This document shows, piece after piece, positions 9,633 to 18,636 of a DNA stretch of 64,000 bases. Every line of letters starts with the position of its first letter. Within the stretch, counting starts at the first letter, position 1. The notes beneath the pieces were generated by a model, which was given only the letters and a program-made list of their open reading frames with translations, did no database searches and had not been told where the DNA came from. Position numbers and translations under genes: made by a program. This stretch comes from Planctomycetota bacterium (lineage in GTDB: Bacteria; Planctomycetota; PLA2; JAEUHO01): contig JAJDEN010000064.1 of NCBI GenBank assembly GCA_029259775.1, forward strand, positions 40,227 to 104,226, read 5' to 3'.

Positions 9633-10334
9633 CTACTGGCCGCCCGCGCCGCCGCCGCCGGCCTTCTTGGGACCGAACTGCTCAGCGAACCACTTGGTCA
9701 CCTTGTTCGAGCCGCCCTTGCTCACGGACGTGACGACCAGCACCGAAGAGATGCTGACGACGGCCGCAAGGAAGAGGCCGATGTACATGAGGGCGCCCGT
9801 ACGGGGCTCCTCGATGACGACGCGCTGACGCGGTGCGGAGGCACCTCGGCCACCGCCACCACCACGACGCGACGGACGATCGACGCCCATGTCCTCGATC
9901 TCTTCGTCCTCGCCGAGATCGTCGTCTTCGGTGAAGTCGATCGGCTCCGTCGACATGCCGACGTCGCCCTGGTCGATGAACGTGTCCTGGCTCGAGATCT
10001 CGGCCGTCTGCAAACCGCCAGATGCGGTGAGATCCGGCTCGGCGAGCAGGTCATCGGAAAGCGTGTCACCAGCACCCGCGCCGACGTTGACGGTCGGCTG
10101 ACTGTCGTCCTCGAGGCTGATCTCGGTCAACGACGTCTCGGACGTCTGGCTACCGCGACCCGCACGACCGGCGAGGCCGTCGATCTCGACGCGCTTGAAC
10201 TTCATCGCTCCGCCTTCGCGGAAAGCGCGAATCTCGCCCTCCGAGACGAGGCGCTTGAGGCGGTTCTCATCGATGTTCAGCTGACGAAGGACCTCGTCGA
10301 AGTTGTAGAACTCACCGCTCTTGGACTTTGCCAC
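9633..10334 (-). CDS. Membrane-anchored MerR/excisionase-type helix-turn-helix protein
   Basis: The 233-residue product begins with a winged-helix DNA-binding domain of the excisionase/MerR type (about 8-55, containing NIDENRLKRLVSEGEIRAFR). A long acidic, Ser/Thr-rich linker (about 60-150), an Arg/Gly patch and one membrane segment (about 183-205) follow, then a short Gly-rich tail. This order places a DNA- or ligand-binding head in the cytoplasm tethered to the membrane. The start is GTG 10334, with GGAG 8 nt upstream; the frame continues upstream to 10409 without sensible sequence. Its role is unknown. It forms a single-gene unit ended by the terminator at 9530-9569. Confidence 0.75.
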   Translation of the reverse strand: MAKSKSGEFYNFDEVLRQLNIDENRLKRLVSEGEIRAFREGGAMKFKRVEIDGLAGRAGRGSQTSETSLTEISLEDDSQPTVNVGAGAGDTLSDDLLAEPDLTASGGLQTAEISSQDTFIDQGDVGMSTEPIDFTEDDDLGEDEEIEDMGVDRPSRRGGGGGRGASAPRQRVVIEEPRTGALMYIGLFLAAVVSISSVLVVTSVSKGGSNKVTKWFAEQFGPKKAGGGGAGGQ

Positions 10335-10595
10335 GGGCGTACTCCGTTGGCCGAGAGACTCGCTAGGCGGGGCTCTCGGAAACTGTTCCGGTCTCCAGCC
10401 TTCCCGCACCGTGGGAATGGCCGCAGCGCCCCTCCCGGGCGCACGCCGAAAGCATCCCAGAACATGGGCTCATGATCAAGGACTGCGGCGCTCGGAGCCA
10501 CGTCCTTCGACACGAACAGCAGGACAACCGGCCCAGGGACCAGGTCCGCCGGAGCCACCTGCCCTGGGGCCACGCCCGCCCGTAGGGGGCGGCGA

Positions 10596-11213
10596 CTACT
10601 TGGGCTGGTCGCCGACCTTGAGGGTGGGGTAGGGGTTGCCGGACGACTTCTTGCCGCTGAAGGCCTTGTCGTAGGCGCCCTTGAGCTTGCTGCGGGTGTA
10701 CTCGGAGAGGTCCCGGTAGCCCTGGAGCTTCATGTCGAAGTCCATGTGCCGGGCCGCGAGGAGCCTCAGACCGCCCCGATCGCGTCGATCCAGCGGCTTG
10801 CTGCCCTGGATGATCCCCTTGTACTGGTAGACGAGGAGGCGCTGGGCCTTGGTGTCGAAGTAATAGACGACGCTCTCACCCGGCCCGATCGAGGCGGCGA
10901 GGGCGATCGCGTGGTTGTTGGAGTCGCCTGTCCCGCCGCCCGGGATCGCCTGCGTCCCACGGGGCTCGAAGGTGTTCGGAGGCGTGATCGGCGGAATGAG
11001 GGGCCCACCATCGCCGGGCTGTACAGCCGGGGGCGGCAGCGGGACCGCCGACTCGGGCGGATCCTCGGCCAAGGCCGTGCGGAAGCCCAGGGAGGGCAGC
11101 AGGATCATCAACAGCGTGGCGGCCCAGCCGCCGGCGAGGAAGCCGATCCACACGCCGGCGTGGCGCGAGAGGATCCCGCGGCCTTCCGGTTGGGTCGTCG
11201 AACGTTCAGACAT
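10596..11213 (-). CDS. Exported or membrane-anchored protein of unknown function
   Basis: The 205-residue product has a short charged N-terminus, one hydrophobic segment (about 19-42) that may be a signal anchor, a Pro/Gly-rich linker (about 50-100) and a small C-terminal domain (about 108-200) containing AQRLLVYQYKG. I do not recognise the domain. ATG 11213 has GAGGGG about 8 nt upstream. The open frame runs far upstream, opposite the histidine kinase gene, but that part is an out-of-frame shadow of the kinase. It lies 180 nt downstream of the kinase on the same strand and could share its transcript. Confidence 0.65.
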   Translation of the reverse strand: MSERSTTQPEGRGILSRHAGVWIGFLAGGWAATLLMILLPSLGFRTALAEDPPESAVPLPPPAVQPGDGGPLIPPITPPNTFEPRGTQAIPGGGTGDSNNHAIALAASIGPGESVVYYFDTKAQRLLVYQYKGIIQGSKPLDRRDRGGLRLLAARHMDFDMKLQGYRDLSEYTRSKLKGAYDKAFSGKKSSGNPYPTLKVGDQPK

Positions 11214-11392
11214 GACAGTCCCCTCGGTCACAGGCTCTTCAGGCACAGGCTCTTCAGGCAGCGCACCACGCGTGGTGGTGCGCCCACTCTCGTGCCCTCT
11301 TTTGTACGGCGGAACTCTCACGGAGGGGTCACAAAGGCACCCTGGGAGGCCGCAGGGACCTTTCGTCGCCGCCGGCGCCTCGTCCCTGGGCC

Positions 11393-12916
11393 CTAGGACT
11401 CGCGGGCGGCCGGGGCGGGCGCGGCCTCCCCCGCCCCAGGGCCTGCCTCCTCGTCGGGGCGCGCGTCCCGGGGCAGGATCACCTCGAACGTGGTCCCCTC
11501 GCCCAGGGCGCTGGTCAGCTCGAGGCGGCCGCCGTGGTTGCTCACGACGTTGTGGACGACCGAGAGGCCCATGCCAGAGCCCTCCCCCACCTGCTTCGTC
11601 GTGAAGAACATGTCGAAACAACGGTCCTGGTCCTCGGCGCTCATGCCGGTGCCGTTGTCGGCCACGATGAGGACCACATCCTCGTCGCGGCGCTCGACGC
11701 GAACCGAGATGAGGCCGTCCGAGCGGCCTGCCTCGATGGCGTCCGCCGCGTTCAGCACCAGATTGAGAGCCACCTGCTGAAGTTCGTGCGGGTCGCCGAA
11801 GACGATCGCGTCGCCGTCCTCGGGGAACGAGCTCTCGACCTCGATGCCGCGCTTGCGGATGCGGTGCATGGCGAGCCCCACACTCTTGCTCGCGATGTCG
11901 GCGAGGTCCGTCGGGCGCGGCTCGATGCGCCGGGGCGTGTAGGTCAGGAACTTCTTCACGGTCTGCTCGACACGCGTCAGCCCGTCGGAGACGAGATCGA
12001 AGTAGAGGCCTGTCTTCTCCACGGAGAGATCGCCGCGCTTCAGCGAGTTGATCGCGTTCTTGATGCCGCCGAGCGGATTGTTGATCTCGTGCGCCAGGCC
12101 CGCCGCAAGCTTGCCCGTGGCGGCGAGGCGCTGCGCGATGATCAGGTGCTGCTCCGTCTTCTTGATGCGGCCCAGCGCGTCCAGGACCTTCTCCTCGAGC
12201 TGCCCCTGGTACTCGCCGATCTCCGACGCCATGCGGTTCAGGGCGCTGATCGTCCTGCCGAACTCGTCCCCGGCATCGTGCGGCTCCATCGTCGCGCCGA
12301 AGTCGCCGTCCGCGATGCGGTCCGCCGCGGCGGAGAGCTTCTCGAGGGGTCGGATCACCCACATCGAGATCAAGATCGTGAACACCACGATGAGCAGCGC
12401 GATGCCGGCGACCATCACCCAGTAGACGGTGCGGGCGACGTGCTGCGGCTCGTTCATCTCCATGACGACCACGTACGGGTGGTCGGTCGTGTCGGGGTGA
12501 CGCGCCGAGATGGCCAGGTACTCGCGTCGCACAGCGCGCGGCGGGCTGCTGCCCCGCGCCACCCGCCGGCGCTCGAGGACGCGCGCGATCTCGTCCGGGT
12601 CCGTGACGTCCGGCTCGGACGAGCGCCCGTCGATCGCGAAGAAGGCCTTGGCGGTCCAGACGGTCGTCTCGCCGCCGGGCTTGTTCTGGGGCGGCTCCCG
12701 GACCACGTGCGCGGCGGCGAAGTTGCCGACGCGCAGTTGCTCGAGGATGCCCGGCCCGATCGCGGGCCGATTGTCGGAACTCACGAGATCGAGAACGGCA
12801 CCAATGGCCTCGGGCGGCGTGGCGCGCGTCTCGCGTGAGAACAGGACGATCGCCAGGAGCAGGATCGCGCCCGGCAACCCGACGATCGCAGCGATGAGCT
12901 TGGTTCGAAGTGACAT
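11393..12916 (-). CDS. Membrane sensor histidine kinase
   Basis: The 507-residue product has a first membrane segment (6-26), an extracytoplasmic sensor part (about 30-160), a second membrane segment (163-187), a HAMP linker (about 188-240), a dimerisation helix with the phosphorylated His in GLAHEINNPLGG (H276) and a C-terminal ATPase domain. The N-box (NLVLNAADAI), G1 (DNGTGM) and G2 (GSGMGL) are all present, so it should be active. The C-terminus is Ala/Pro/Glu-rich. No response regulator lies next to it, so its partner is elsewhere. It is divergent from the acyl-CoA dehydrogenase gene, with 121 bp between starts. Confidence 0.9.
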   Translation of the reverse strand: MSLRTKLIAAIVGLPGAILLLAIVLFSRETRATPPEAIGAVLDLVSSDNRPAIGPGILEQLRVGNFAAAHVVREPPQNKPGGETTVWTAKAFFAIDGRSSEPDVTDPDEIARVLERRRVARGSSPPRAVRREYLAISARHPDTTDHPYVVVMEMNEPQHVARTVYWVMVAGIALLIVVFTILISMWVIRPLEKLSAAADRIADGDFGATMEPHDAGDEFGRTISALNRMASEIGEYQGQLEEKVLDALGRIKKTEQHLIIAQRLAATGKLAAGLAHEINNPLGGIKNAINSLKRGDLSVEKTGLYFDLVSDGLTRVEQTVKKFLTYTPRRIEPRPTDLADIASKSVGLAMHRIRKRGIEVESSFPEDGDAIVFGDPHELQQVALNLVLNAADAIEAGRSDGLISVRVERRDEDVVLIVADNGTGMSAEDQDRCFDMFFTTKQVGEGSGMGLSVVHNVVSNHGGRLELTSALGEGTTFEVILPRDARPDEEAGPGAGEAAPAPAARES

Positions 12917-13037
12917 CCCGCTCCCAAGCTACCTGAGGCTGGCCCGCGGGCGCGCGCCGCGTCCTCCGGCCGTCTCGGGCGGGAAACGGTCGCGGCTTTC
13001 GGGCCTCCCCCGGCGGGGGCGGCTCTACATTCCAGCC

Positions 13038-14882
13038 ATGGCCCGTGTACGCCCCGATCCCGATGCCGCCGCCGACGCACGGGAGATGGCCGAGAGCTCG
13101 CGGGAAGATGCGCGTGCCGCGCCGTCGTTCGCTGCTGAGCTGTTCCTGGGCCGCATGGCCGGCGAGCTCGTTCACCCGTTCCCGGAGCAGGATCCGGCCG
13201 ACCGCGCCGCGGCCGAGCCGGTCCTCGAAGAGCTCGAGCGCGTGCTGAGGGAGGTGATCGACCCCGACAGGGTCGATCGCGAGAATCTCATCCCGCCCGA
13301 GGCGCTCGAAGCCATGAAGGCCGCCGGTGCGTTCCGCCTCAAGCTGCCGACGTCAGCCGGCGGCCTCGGCTTCAGCCAGACGAACTACGGCCGCGCGGTC
13401 GCGCTGACGGCCAGTTGGTGCAACGCCCTCGCGATCTGGATGTCCGGCCACCAGAGCATCGGCGTGCCGACACCGCTCAAGCTCTTCGGCACGGAGGAGC
13501 AGAAGCAGGCCTACCTCCCGCGACTTGCCGCCGGAGAGATCTCGGCGTTCGCACTGACCGAGCCCGAGGCGGGCAGCGACCCCGCGCGCATGGAGACACG
13601 CGCCGAACCCCATCCCGACGGCGGCTGGGTCCTCACCGGCGAGAAGCTGTGGTGCACGAACGGCCCGGAGGCCGACGTCGTGATCGTCATGGCCCTCACG
13701 CCCGACAAGATCGTGAACGGCAAGGCCCGCAAGCAGATCTCCGCGTTCATCGTCGAGACCGCGTGGGAGGGTTTCTCGACGAAGCACGTCTGTGAGTTCA
13801 TGGGCTACGGCGGCATCCGCAGCGGCGTGCTCGCCTTCGACCACATGCGCATCCCGGCCGAGAACCTGCTCTGGAACGAGGGGCAGGGCCTCAAGCTCGC
13901 GCTCATCACGCTCAATACGGGGCGCTTGACGCTGCCGGCGACCAACACCGCCGCCGCCAAGGCCTGCCTGCGGATCGTGCGCCAGTGGGCCCACATGCGT
14001 GAGCAGTGGGGTGGGCCGATCGGCGCGCAGGAAGCCGTCGCGATCCACCTGGGCTGGATCGCGTCGCACACCTTCGCGATGGAAGCCTTCAGCGACTACA
14101 CCGCCGGGCTCGCCGATCGCGGCAACACCGACTTCCGCATCGAGGCCGCGATGGCCAAGCTGTTCTGCTCGGAGGTGCTCTTCAAGATCACGGACCGGAC
14201 GGTGCAGATCCGCGGGGGCCGCGGCTACGAGAAGCCCGAGTCGCTGCGTGCGCGCGGCGAGAAGCCCTGGCCTGTCGAGCGGCTGTTCCGCGAAGCGCGC
14301 CTCAACACGATCGTCGAGGGCACGAGCGAGATCATGCGCTTGTTCATCGCGCGGGAGGCGCTCGACCCGCACCTGCAGCGCGTGGGCGCGCTGGCCGAGC
14401 CGGGCTCCTCGTTCGGAGCCAAGTTGAAGGCCATGGGCCGCGGCGCAGCACACTACCCCCTCTGGTACCTCTCGACGTGGTGGCCGGGCATCGGCGCGCC
14501 GGCGGGCATCCCGCCGGAGCTGCGCGGTCACTGGGCGTGGAGCCGGCGTCAAGTGAAGCGTCTGTCGCGCCGCATCACGTACGCGATGGGCCGCTGGCGC
14601 GCGCGCTTGGAGCGTCGCCAGGGCTGGCTCGGTCGCATGGTCGACGAGGCTGTGGACCTGACGGCGATGTCGCTCTCGATCTCCCGCGCAGCCTCCCGCG
14701 GCGACCGTGGATCGATCGAGCTGGCGGACCTGTTCTGCCGGCACGCCCGATCGCGCATTCGCGAGCGCCACCACACCCCGACGGCACTCGATCGCAAGGC
14801 GTCCGAGGTCGCGGCCCACTTGCTGCTCGGGCACTACACCGATCTCGAGCGAGGCATCGTCGCGGAGCCCGAGGGAGACTGA
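13038..14882 (+). CDS. Acyl-CoA dehydrogenase with C-terminal extension
   Basis: This 614-residue flavoprotein should oxidise acyl-CoA to trans-2-enoyl-CoA in fatty-acid beta-oxidation, passing electrons to ETF. The FAD-binding signature FALTEPEAGSD lies at 171-181, the IRGGRGYE segment follows the four-helix domain, and the catalytic Glu is E427 in VEGTSEIMRL. Beyond about residue 445 there is a roughly 170-residue helical extension, as in the very-long-chain (ACADVL/ACAD9) group, which often mediates dimerisation or membrane contact. Specificity for long chains is inference from this layout. The start at ATG 13038 lacks a strong ribosome binding site, but it is the first Met after the divergent promoter region. 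Confidence 0.9.
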   Translation: MARVRPDPDAAADAREMAESSREDARAAPSFAAELFLGRMAGELVHPFPEQDPADRAAAEPVLEELERVLREVIDPDRVDRENLIPPEALEAMKAAGAFRLKLPTSAGGLGFSQTNYGRAVALTASWCNALAIWMSGHQSIGVPTPLKLFGTEEQKQAYLPRLAAGEISAFALTEPEAGSDPARMETRAEPHPDGGWVLTGEKLWCTNGPEADVVIVMALTPDKIVNGKARKQISAFIVETAWEGFSTKHVCEFMGYGGIRSGVLAFDHMRIPAENLLWNEGQGLKLALITLNTGRLTLPATNTAAAKACLRIVRQWAHMREQWGGPIGAQEAVAIHLGWIASHTFAMEAFSDYTAGLADRGNTDFRIEAAMAKLFCSEVLFKITDRTVQIRGGRGYEKPESLRARGEKPWPVERLFREARLNTIVEGTSEIMRLFIAREALDPHLQRVGALAEPGSSFGAKLKAMGRGAAHYPLWYLSTWWPGIGAPAGIPPELRGHWAWSRRQVKRLSRRITYAMGRWRARLERRQGWLGRMVDEAVDLTAMSLSISRAASRGDRGSIELADLFCRHARSRIRERHHTPTALDRKASEVAAHLLLGHYTDLERGIVAEPEGD

Positions 14883-14899
14883 GGCCCGCTTGCTGTGCC

Positions 14900-14941
14900 G
14901 CCCTACGGCGCGTTGATCTGGCGCCCTACGGCGCGTTGATC
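14900..14941. repeat. 19-bp direct repeat covering the 3' end of a lipoprotein gene
   Basis: The sequence gccctacggcgcgttgatc occurs at 14900-14918 and 14923-14941. The second copy holds the last codons and the TAG stop of the minus-strand lipoprotein gene; the first copy lies just beyond the stop. Confidence 0.9.
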
Positions 14942-15369
14942 AAGCGGATCGTCGTCTCGGCCGCGCGCAACCCATCGTCCGTCTGGGCGCAGAAGCGCAG
15001 GACGGCGTCAAGCGCCCGACCGGACGGGAACTCGACCATCCAGGTCGCGGAACCCGAGGCGTCCTCGCCCGGAAGCTCCATCCGGCGCTCGCCGCTGAGC
15101 AGCACGACGCCCTCGGGCACCACCAGCTCGACCGCGCAGTTGTCGGAACCGCTGCGGTTCTCCCAATGCGCCTCGATGAGCGCCCGATCCGGCGCGGGGC
15201 GCTCGATGACCGCGGCGCGGATGCGGCCCACGTGCGAGTTGGGCTTGCTCTCCCGCCACTGGACCTTCGCGGGCGGCGCGACCTCGTCCCGGGAGCCAAC
15301 GTCCCCGCAGCCGGCAAGGCCGAGCGCGAGGAGAGCAGAGCACATGAGCAGGGGTCGCAGGGGGCGCAC
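14926..15369 (-). CDS. Small lipoprotein of unknown function
   Basis: The 147-residue product has a lipoprotein signal with lipobox LAGC (Cys 21) followed by a compact beta-rich domain (about 45-140) with two later cysteines. I do not recognise the family; the arrangement resembles small envelope lipoproteins with a single immunoglobulin-like fold (inference). It is convergent with the acyl-CoA dehydrogenase gene, and follows the metalloprotease lipoprotein on the same strand with 9 nt between them, so the two are probably co-transcribed. Confidence 0.65.
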   Translation of the reverse strand: MRPLRPLLMCSALLALGLAGCGDVGSRDEVAPPAKVQWRESKPNSHVGRIRAAVIERPAPDRALIEAHWENRSGSDNCAVELVVPEGVVLLSGERRMELPGEDASGSATWMVEFPSGRALDAVLRFCAQTDDGLRAAETTIRLINAP

Positions 15370-15378
15370 GGCAGGATC

Positions 15379-17001
15379 CTAGTTGATGCTGAGGGTGAAG
15401 TTGGCGTTGTTGTCGCCGCAGGCTTCGACGCGCACGATGTAGGTGCCGGCGGCGAGGCTGATGTTGATCTGCTCGGCCGTGGCGCCGCCGTTGGTGGACG
15501 ACGCAATCGGGAAGTTCACGTCGTCGTTGCGTGTGAGGAACAGGTCCAGGTTGTCGCCGGATCCACCGAGCGGGAAGATCGTGAGATCGATCGTGATCGT
15601 CGTGCCGGCCGCGAGGGTGAACTGATACCAGCGCGACGCGTCGTAGGTGCGGCACGTGCTGGACGGATCGCCGGTGGCGTCGACCGTGTCGGGATCCGAG
15701 CCGCCTACCGCGAGGGCCTGCGGCCAGACCGACAGTCCAACGAGCGGATACCCGATCTGCTGGTCCTCGGGTGGTCCGTCCAGGAAGGTGCCCATCGCCG
15801 CGGCGTTGATCGCGGCCGACTGCTGCACGACCCGGTCGAGGAACAGTCCCACGTAGGGCGCGTCCGTCTGGGGATCGAAGCTGGCCAGCGCTCCGAACAG
15901 GTCGGCGTAGGGCACGTTCACGCCGTCGGAGTCCGTGTCTGTGGGCCCCGCCCCGCCATCGCCCAGATCCCAGATCACCTCGGCGACCGTGAACTCATCG
16001 GCGATCGTGTTGTTGTCGATCGTCACCTCATTCTCGGCGTTGGCCGTGAACAGGACCATGCCCGACGTGGTCGTCGTATCGATGTAGCGCGGCTCGCGTA
16101 TGAGCAGGCAGCCGAAGCCGGTCGCCAGCCCCTCGCTCCAAGCGAAGTTGGGCTCCAGGAGGCCGCCCGAGTGCGGACCGCCGCGGCTCATGCTGTGGCT
16201 GACCGACTTGTCGACGAAGTGCATGAACTCGTGTGCGACGACGGCGTCATCGAAGTAGTCCGTGTCGGAGTTGTCCGGGCTGCCCGACGCGCCGCCGAGG
16301 ATCGCGATGGCGCGTGCGGTGTGGCTGTAGAAGCTCGTGCCGGAAAGCGAGAAATTGTTGCCGACGCGCGTATAGGCGTTGCACCGGTCGAGGGGCGCTC
16401 CGAGCGCGCCGACCGCGCCGTCCCAGCATGTGATCAGGGTGTCGAGCATGCCGAAGCCGATGGAGGGCCGATTGGCTGGACCGGTGTCGTAGGGGACCGT
16501 CAGGTTCCGCGTGCTGCTCGCTGCGAGGAACGCGCTCGAGGCGTGCCGAAAGGCGTTGGTCTCCGAGTGCACGTTGAACGTCGGCGGATTCGCCTCGTGC
16601 ACGATGAGGTCGCGCGTGGGGTCCTCGAGCGTGCGGCTGAAGACCTCGACGACGAGTTGCGTGCCGACGGGCGGCGCCACGACGATCGAGTAGTTGCCGG
16701 AGGCGTCGGTGCTGGTGCGGCCGAAGCAGCTCTCGCCGCCGGTCGAGCGTACGTCGACATCCACGAACCGGGCGGGCCTGTTCTCGGTCGCCGGCCCGAG
16801 CCCCGCCGCGCTCAGTCGCAGCCGCGTGTAGAGCACCTGGCCAGAGATGGTGATCGGCGGTCCGCCGTTGGCGGCACAGGTTCCGATCTTGTCCCCGGTC
16901 GGGATGCCACCGCCGCTGCCGCACGCACTGCTGAGCAAGGCGCCGAGCAGGGCGGCTGCCAGGGCGAGCAGGTGCGGGGGGCGGGAGAGCGCTGACGTCA
17001 T
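15379..17001 (-). CDS. Lipoprotein metalloprotease with HExxH motif
   Basis: The 540-residue product has a lipoprotein-type signal (Cys 27 after LLSSA), a carboxypeptidase-regulatory-like beta domain (about 50-130, with DASGNYSI), a protease domain and a C-terminal pre-peptidase (PPC)-like beta domain (about 435-540, containing YQFTLAAGTTITIDL and LAAGTYIVRVEACG). The zinc site reads H257-E-F-M-H261 with a likely third ligand E290 in WSEGLA. It is probably exported and acts on extracellular proteins; the substrate is unknown. The small lipoprotein gene lies 9 nt downstream. Confidence 0.75.
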   Translation of the reverse strand: MTSALSRPPHLLALAAALLGALLSSACGSGGGIPTGDKIGTCAANGGPPITISGQVLYTRLRLSAAGLGPATENRPARFVDVDVRSTGGESCFGRTSTDASGNYSIVVAPPVGTQLVVEVFSRTLEDPTRDLIVHEANPPTFNVHSETNAFRHASSAFLAASSTRNLTVPYDTGPANRPSIGFGMLDTLITCWDGAVGALGAPLDRCNAYTRVGNNFSLSGTSFYSHTARAIAILGGASGSPDNSDTDYFDDAVVAHEFMHFVDKSVSHSMSRGGPHSGGLLEPNFAWSEGLATGFGCLLIREPRYIDTTTTSGMVLFTANAENEVTIDNNTIADEFTVAEVIWDLGDGGAGPTDTDSDGVNVPYADLFGALASFDPQTDAPYVGLFLDRVVQQSAAINAAAMGTFLDGPPEDQQIGYPLVGLSVWPQALAVGGSDPDTVDATGDPSSTCRTYDASRWYQFTLAAGTTITIDLTIFPLGGSGDNLDLFLTRNDDVNFPIASSTNGGATAEQINISLAAGTYIVRVEACGDNNANFTLSIN

Positions 17002-17210
17002 GCGAGGAGGAACAGTCTGCGGTTTCCCGCTGCGGAACGGCTGAGGTGCGGCGGAGGCGAGCCCAGAGCGAGCCTAGCCCAGATAGCCGGGCACGCCAGC
17101 GATCGGGACACGAACCGCCCCGAAAGGACCGAAGCGTCCGGCGGAGGGCGCAGGTGGCGGCCAGGGGACGTGGAGGGCGACGTCATCGTCAACGTGCCTG
17201 AGGCGCCCGC

Positions 17211-17305
17211 TCGCCCCGCTCGGGAGTCGTCAGCACCCGGGTAGGGGCGGGCCTTGTACCCGCCCAAGCCAGCCTGATGTTCGACCTTGGGCCATGGCGT
17301 GACGC
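17211..17305. repeat. Dispersed intergenic repeat, copy 1
   Basis: Within the 388-bp gene-free stretch 17002-17389, positions 17211-17250 and 17260-17305 match 40617-40656 and 40689-40734 almost exactly (one mismatch seen in the first block). Only the middle differs: a short spacer here, a REP-like palindrome in the other copy. The core gtaggggcggg at 17241 belongs to a wider family in this window. The rest of the gap shows no gene. Confidence 0.9.
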
Positions 17306-17389
17306 AACCAACCGCGCGCCTACGACGGCGGTCGGTCCAAAGCCCGCGAGCCTCGCTACGACGCCGTGCTCCGCTCGCCTGCGAAGCCG

Positions 17390-18559
17390 CTACATCGTGG
17401 CTTCGAGGTTCTGGATGAGCTTCAAGAGCGGCAGGAACAGGCCAAGCACGATCAGGAAGACCGCGCCACCCATGAAGACGATGAGGATCGGCTCGATGAC
17501 CGAGACCAGGGAGCCAACCGCGATGTCGACCTCCTCATCGTAGTTGTCCGCGACGCGGATCAGCATCTTGTCGAGCTCGCCCGTCTCTTCGCCGACATCG
17601 ATCATGTTCACGACGATGTCGTCGAAGATGCCGCTCTCGCCGAGCGGCTCGGCGATCGTGCCACCCTCGGAGATCGACTCACGCACGCCGATGAGCGCCG
17701 TCTCCATGACCACGTTGCCCGCGGTGTGCTGGCAGATGTCGAGTGCCTCGAGGATCGGCACGCCAGACGCGATCAGGGTGCCAAACGTCCGGCTGAAACG
17801 CGCGACCACGATCTTGCGGGCCAGCGGGCCCACGATCGGAAGGTTGAGCGTGATGCGGTCGTAGAGGCGCCGTCCGCCCTTCGTAGCGCCGACGAACTTG
17901 AAGGTGACGACGATGAGGACGAGCAGGCCGACGATGACGTACCAACGGTCGATGAGGAAGCGGGAGAATGCCTGCAGGCCCTGCGTCAGGGCGGGCAGAT
18001 CGCCCAACCCCGGGAGCTGGCGGAACACCTGCTCGAACTTCGGCACGACGAAGACCATGATCAGGAGCAGGATCGACATCGTCACCGTGAAGACCACGGC
18101 CGGGTAGATCATCGCGCCCTTGATGCGCTTCTTCAGACGCTCGGTCTTCTCCATGAAGCCGGAGAGACGGGCGAGGATCACATCCAGGACACCACCGGCC
18201 TCGCCGGCCTTGACCATGTTGGTGTACAGGCCGTCGAACACGCTCGGGTGCCGTGACATGCTCTCGGACAGCGGGGATCCGGCCTCGACCTCGTCGGTGA
18301 CCTCCCCCACCACGCCCTTGAACGGGCCACGCTCCATCTGCCCCTCGAGGATCTTCAGGCTGCGCACGATCGGCAGACCGGCATCCTGAAGCGTCGACAG
18401 CTGCGTCGTGAACTGGGTCAGGGCCTTGGTCGAGACCCGGACGCGACGTCCGCTCTTGCGGGGGGCGGACGCCTGCTGGGCGGCGCCGCCGCGCGGCGGT
18501 CCTCCCCGTGTCGGGCGTGCCGTGCTCTTGCTCTTGCCACTGGCGGGGATCTTCGGCAT
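17390..18559 (-). CDS. pilC: Type IV pilus / type II secretion platform protein PilC (GspF family)
   Basis: This 389-residue polytopic protein is the inner-membrane platform on which PilB and PilT act to build and retract the pilus. Two GspF domains are visible (about 45-170 and 245-370), each ending in hydrophobic segments (about 150-175, 200-220 and 355-385). The second repeat shows the family signature GEETGELDKML. The N-terminal 40 residues are basic and Pro/Gly-rich. It is the last gene of the operon with pilB, pilT and a second pilB. Use in a pilus rather than secretion is inferred from the presence of pilT. Confidence 0.9.
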   Translation of the reverse strand: MPKIPASGKSKSTARPTRGGPPRGGAAQQASAPRKSGRRVRVSTKALTQFTTQLSTLQDAGLPIVRSLKILEGQMERGPFKGVVGEVTDEVEAGSPLSESMSRHPSVFDGLYTNMVKAGEAGGVLDVILARLSGFMEKTERLKKRIKGAMIYPAVVFTVTMSILLLIMVFVVPKFEQVFRQLPGLGDLPALTQGLQAFSRFLIDRWYVIVGLLVLIVVTFKFVGATKGGRRLYDRITLNLPIVGPLARKIVVARFSRTFGTLIASGVPILEALDICQHTAGNVVMETALIGVRESISEGGTIAEPLGESGIFDDIVVNMIDVGEETGELDKMLIRVADNYDEEVDIAVGSLVSVIEPILIVFMGGAVFLIVLGLFLPLLKLIQNLEATM

Positions 18560-18580
18560 CCGTCGCGTTCCTCTCCGTCA

Positions 18581-18631
18581 GCCGCCCCATGCAGGGCGGC
18601 AAGGGATCTCAGCCGCCCCTGTTGGGGCGGC
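18581..18631 (-). promoter_or_regulatory. Paired GC hairpins between pilB and pilC
   Basis: Two near-identical hairpins lie in the 77-bp gap: 18581-18587 with 18594-18600 (7 bp) and 18612-18619 with 18624-18631 (8 bp, loop TGTT). They could act as an attenuator, a processing site or a partial terminator between the two genes. Confidence 0.5.
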
Positions 18632-18636
18632 AGCGA

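Noticed and set aside
17277..17543. Small frame starting MFDLGPWRDA (also at 40706)
   Set aside because: The shared start arises from the dispersed repeat and then diverges into pilC antisense; not a gene.
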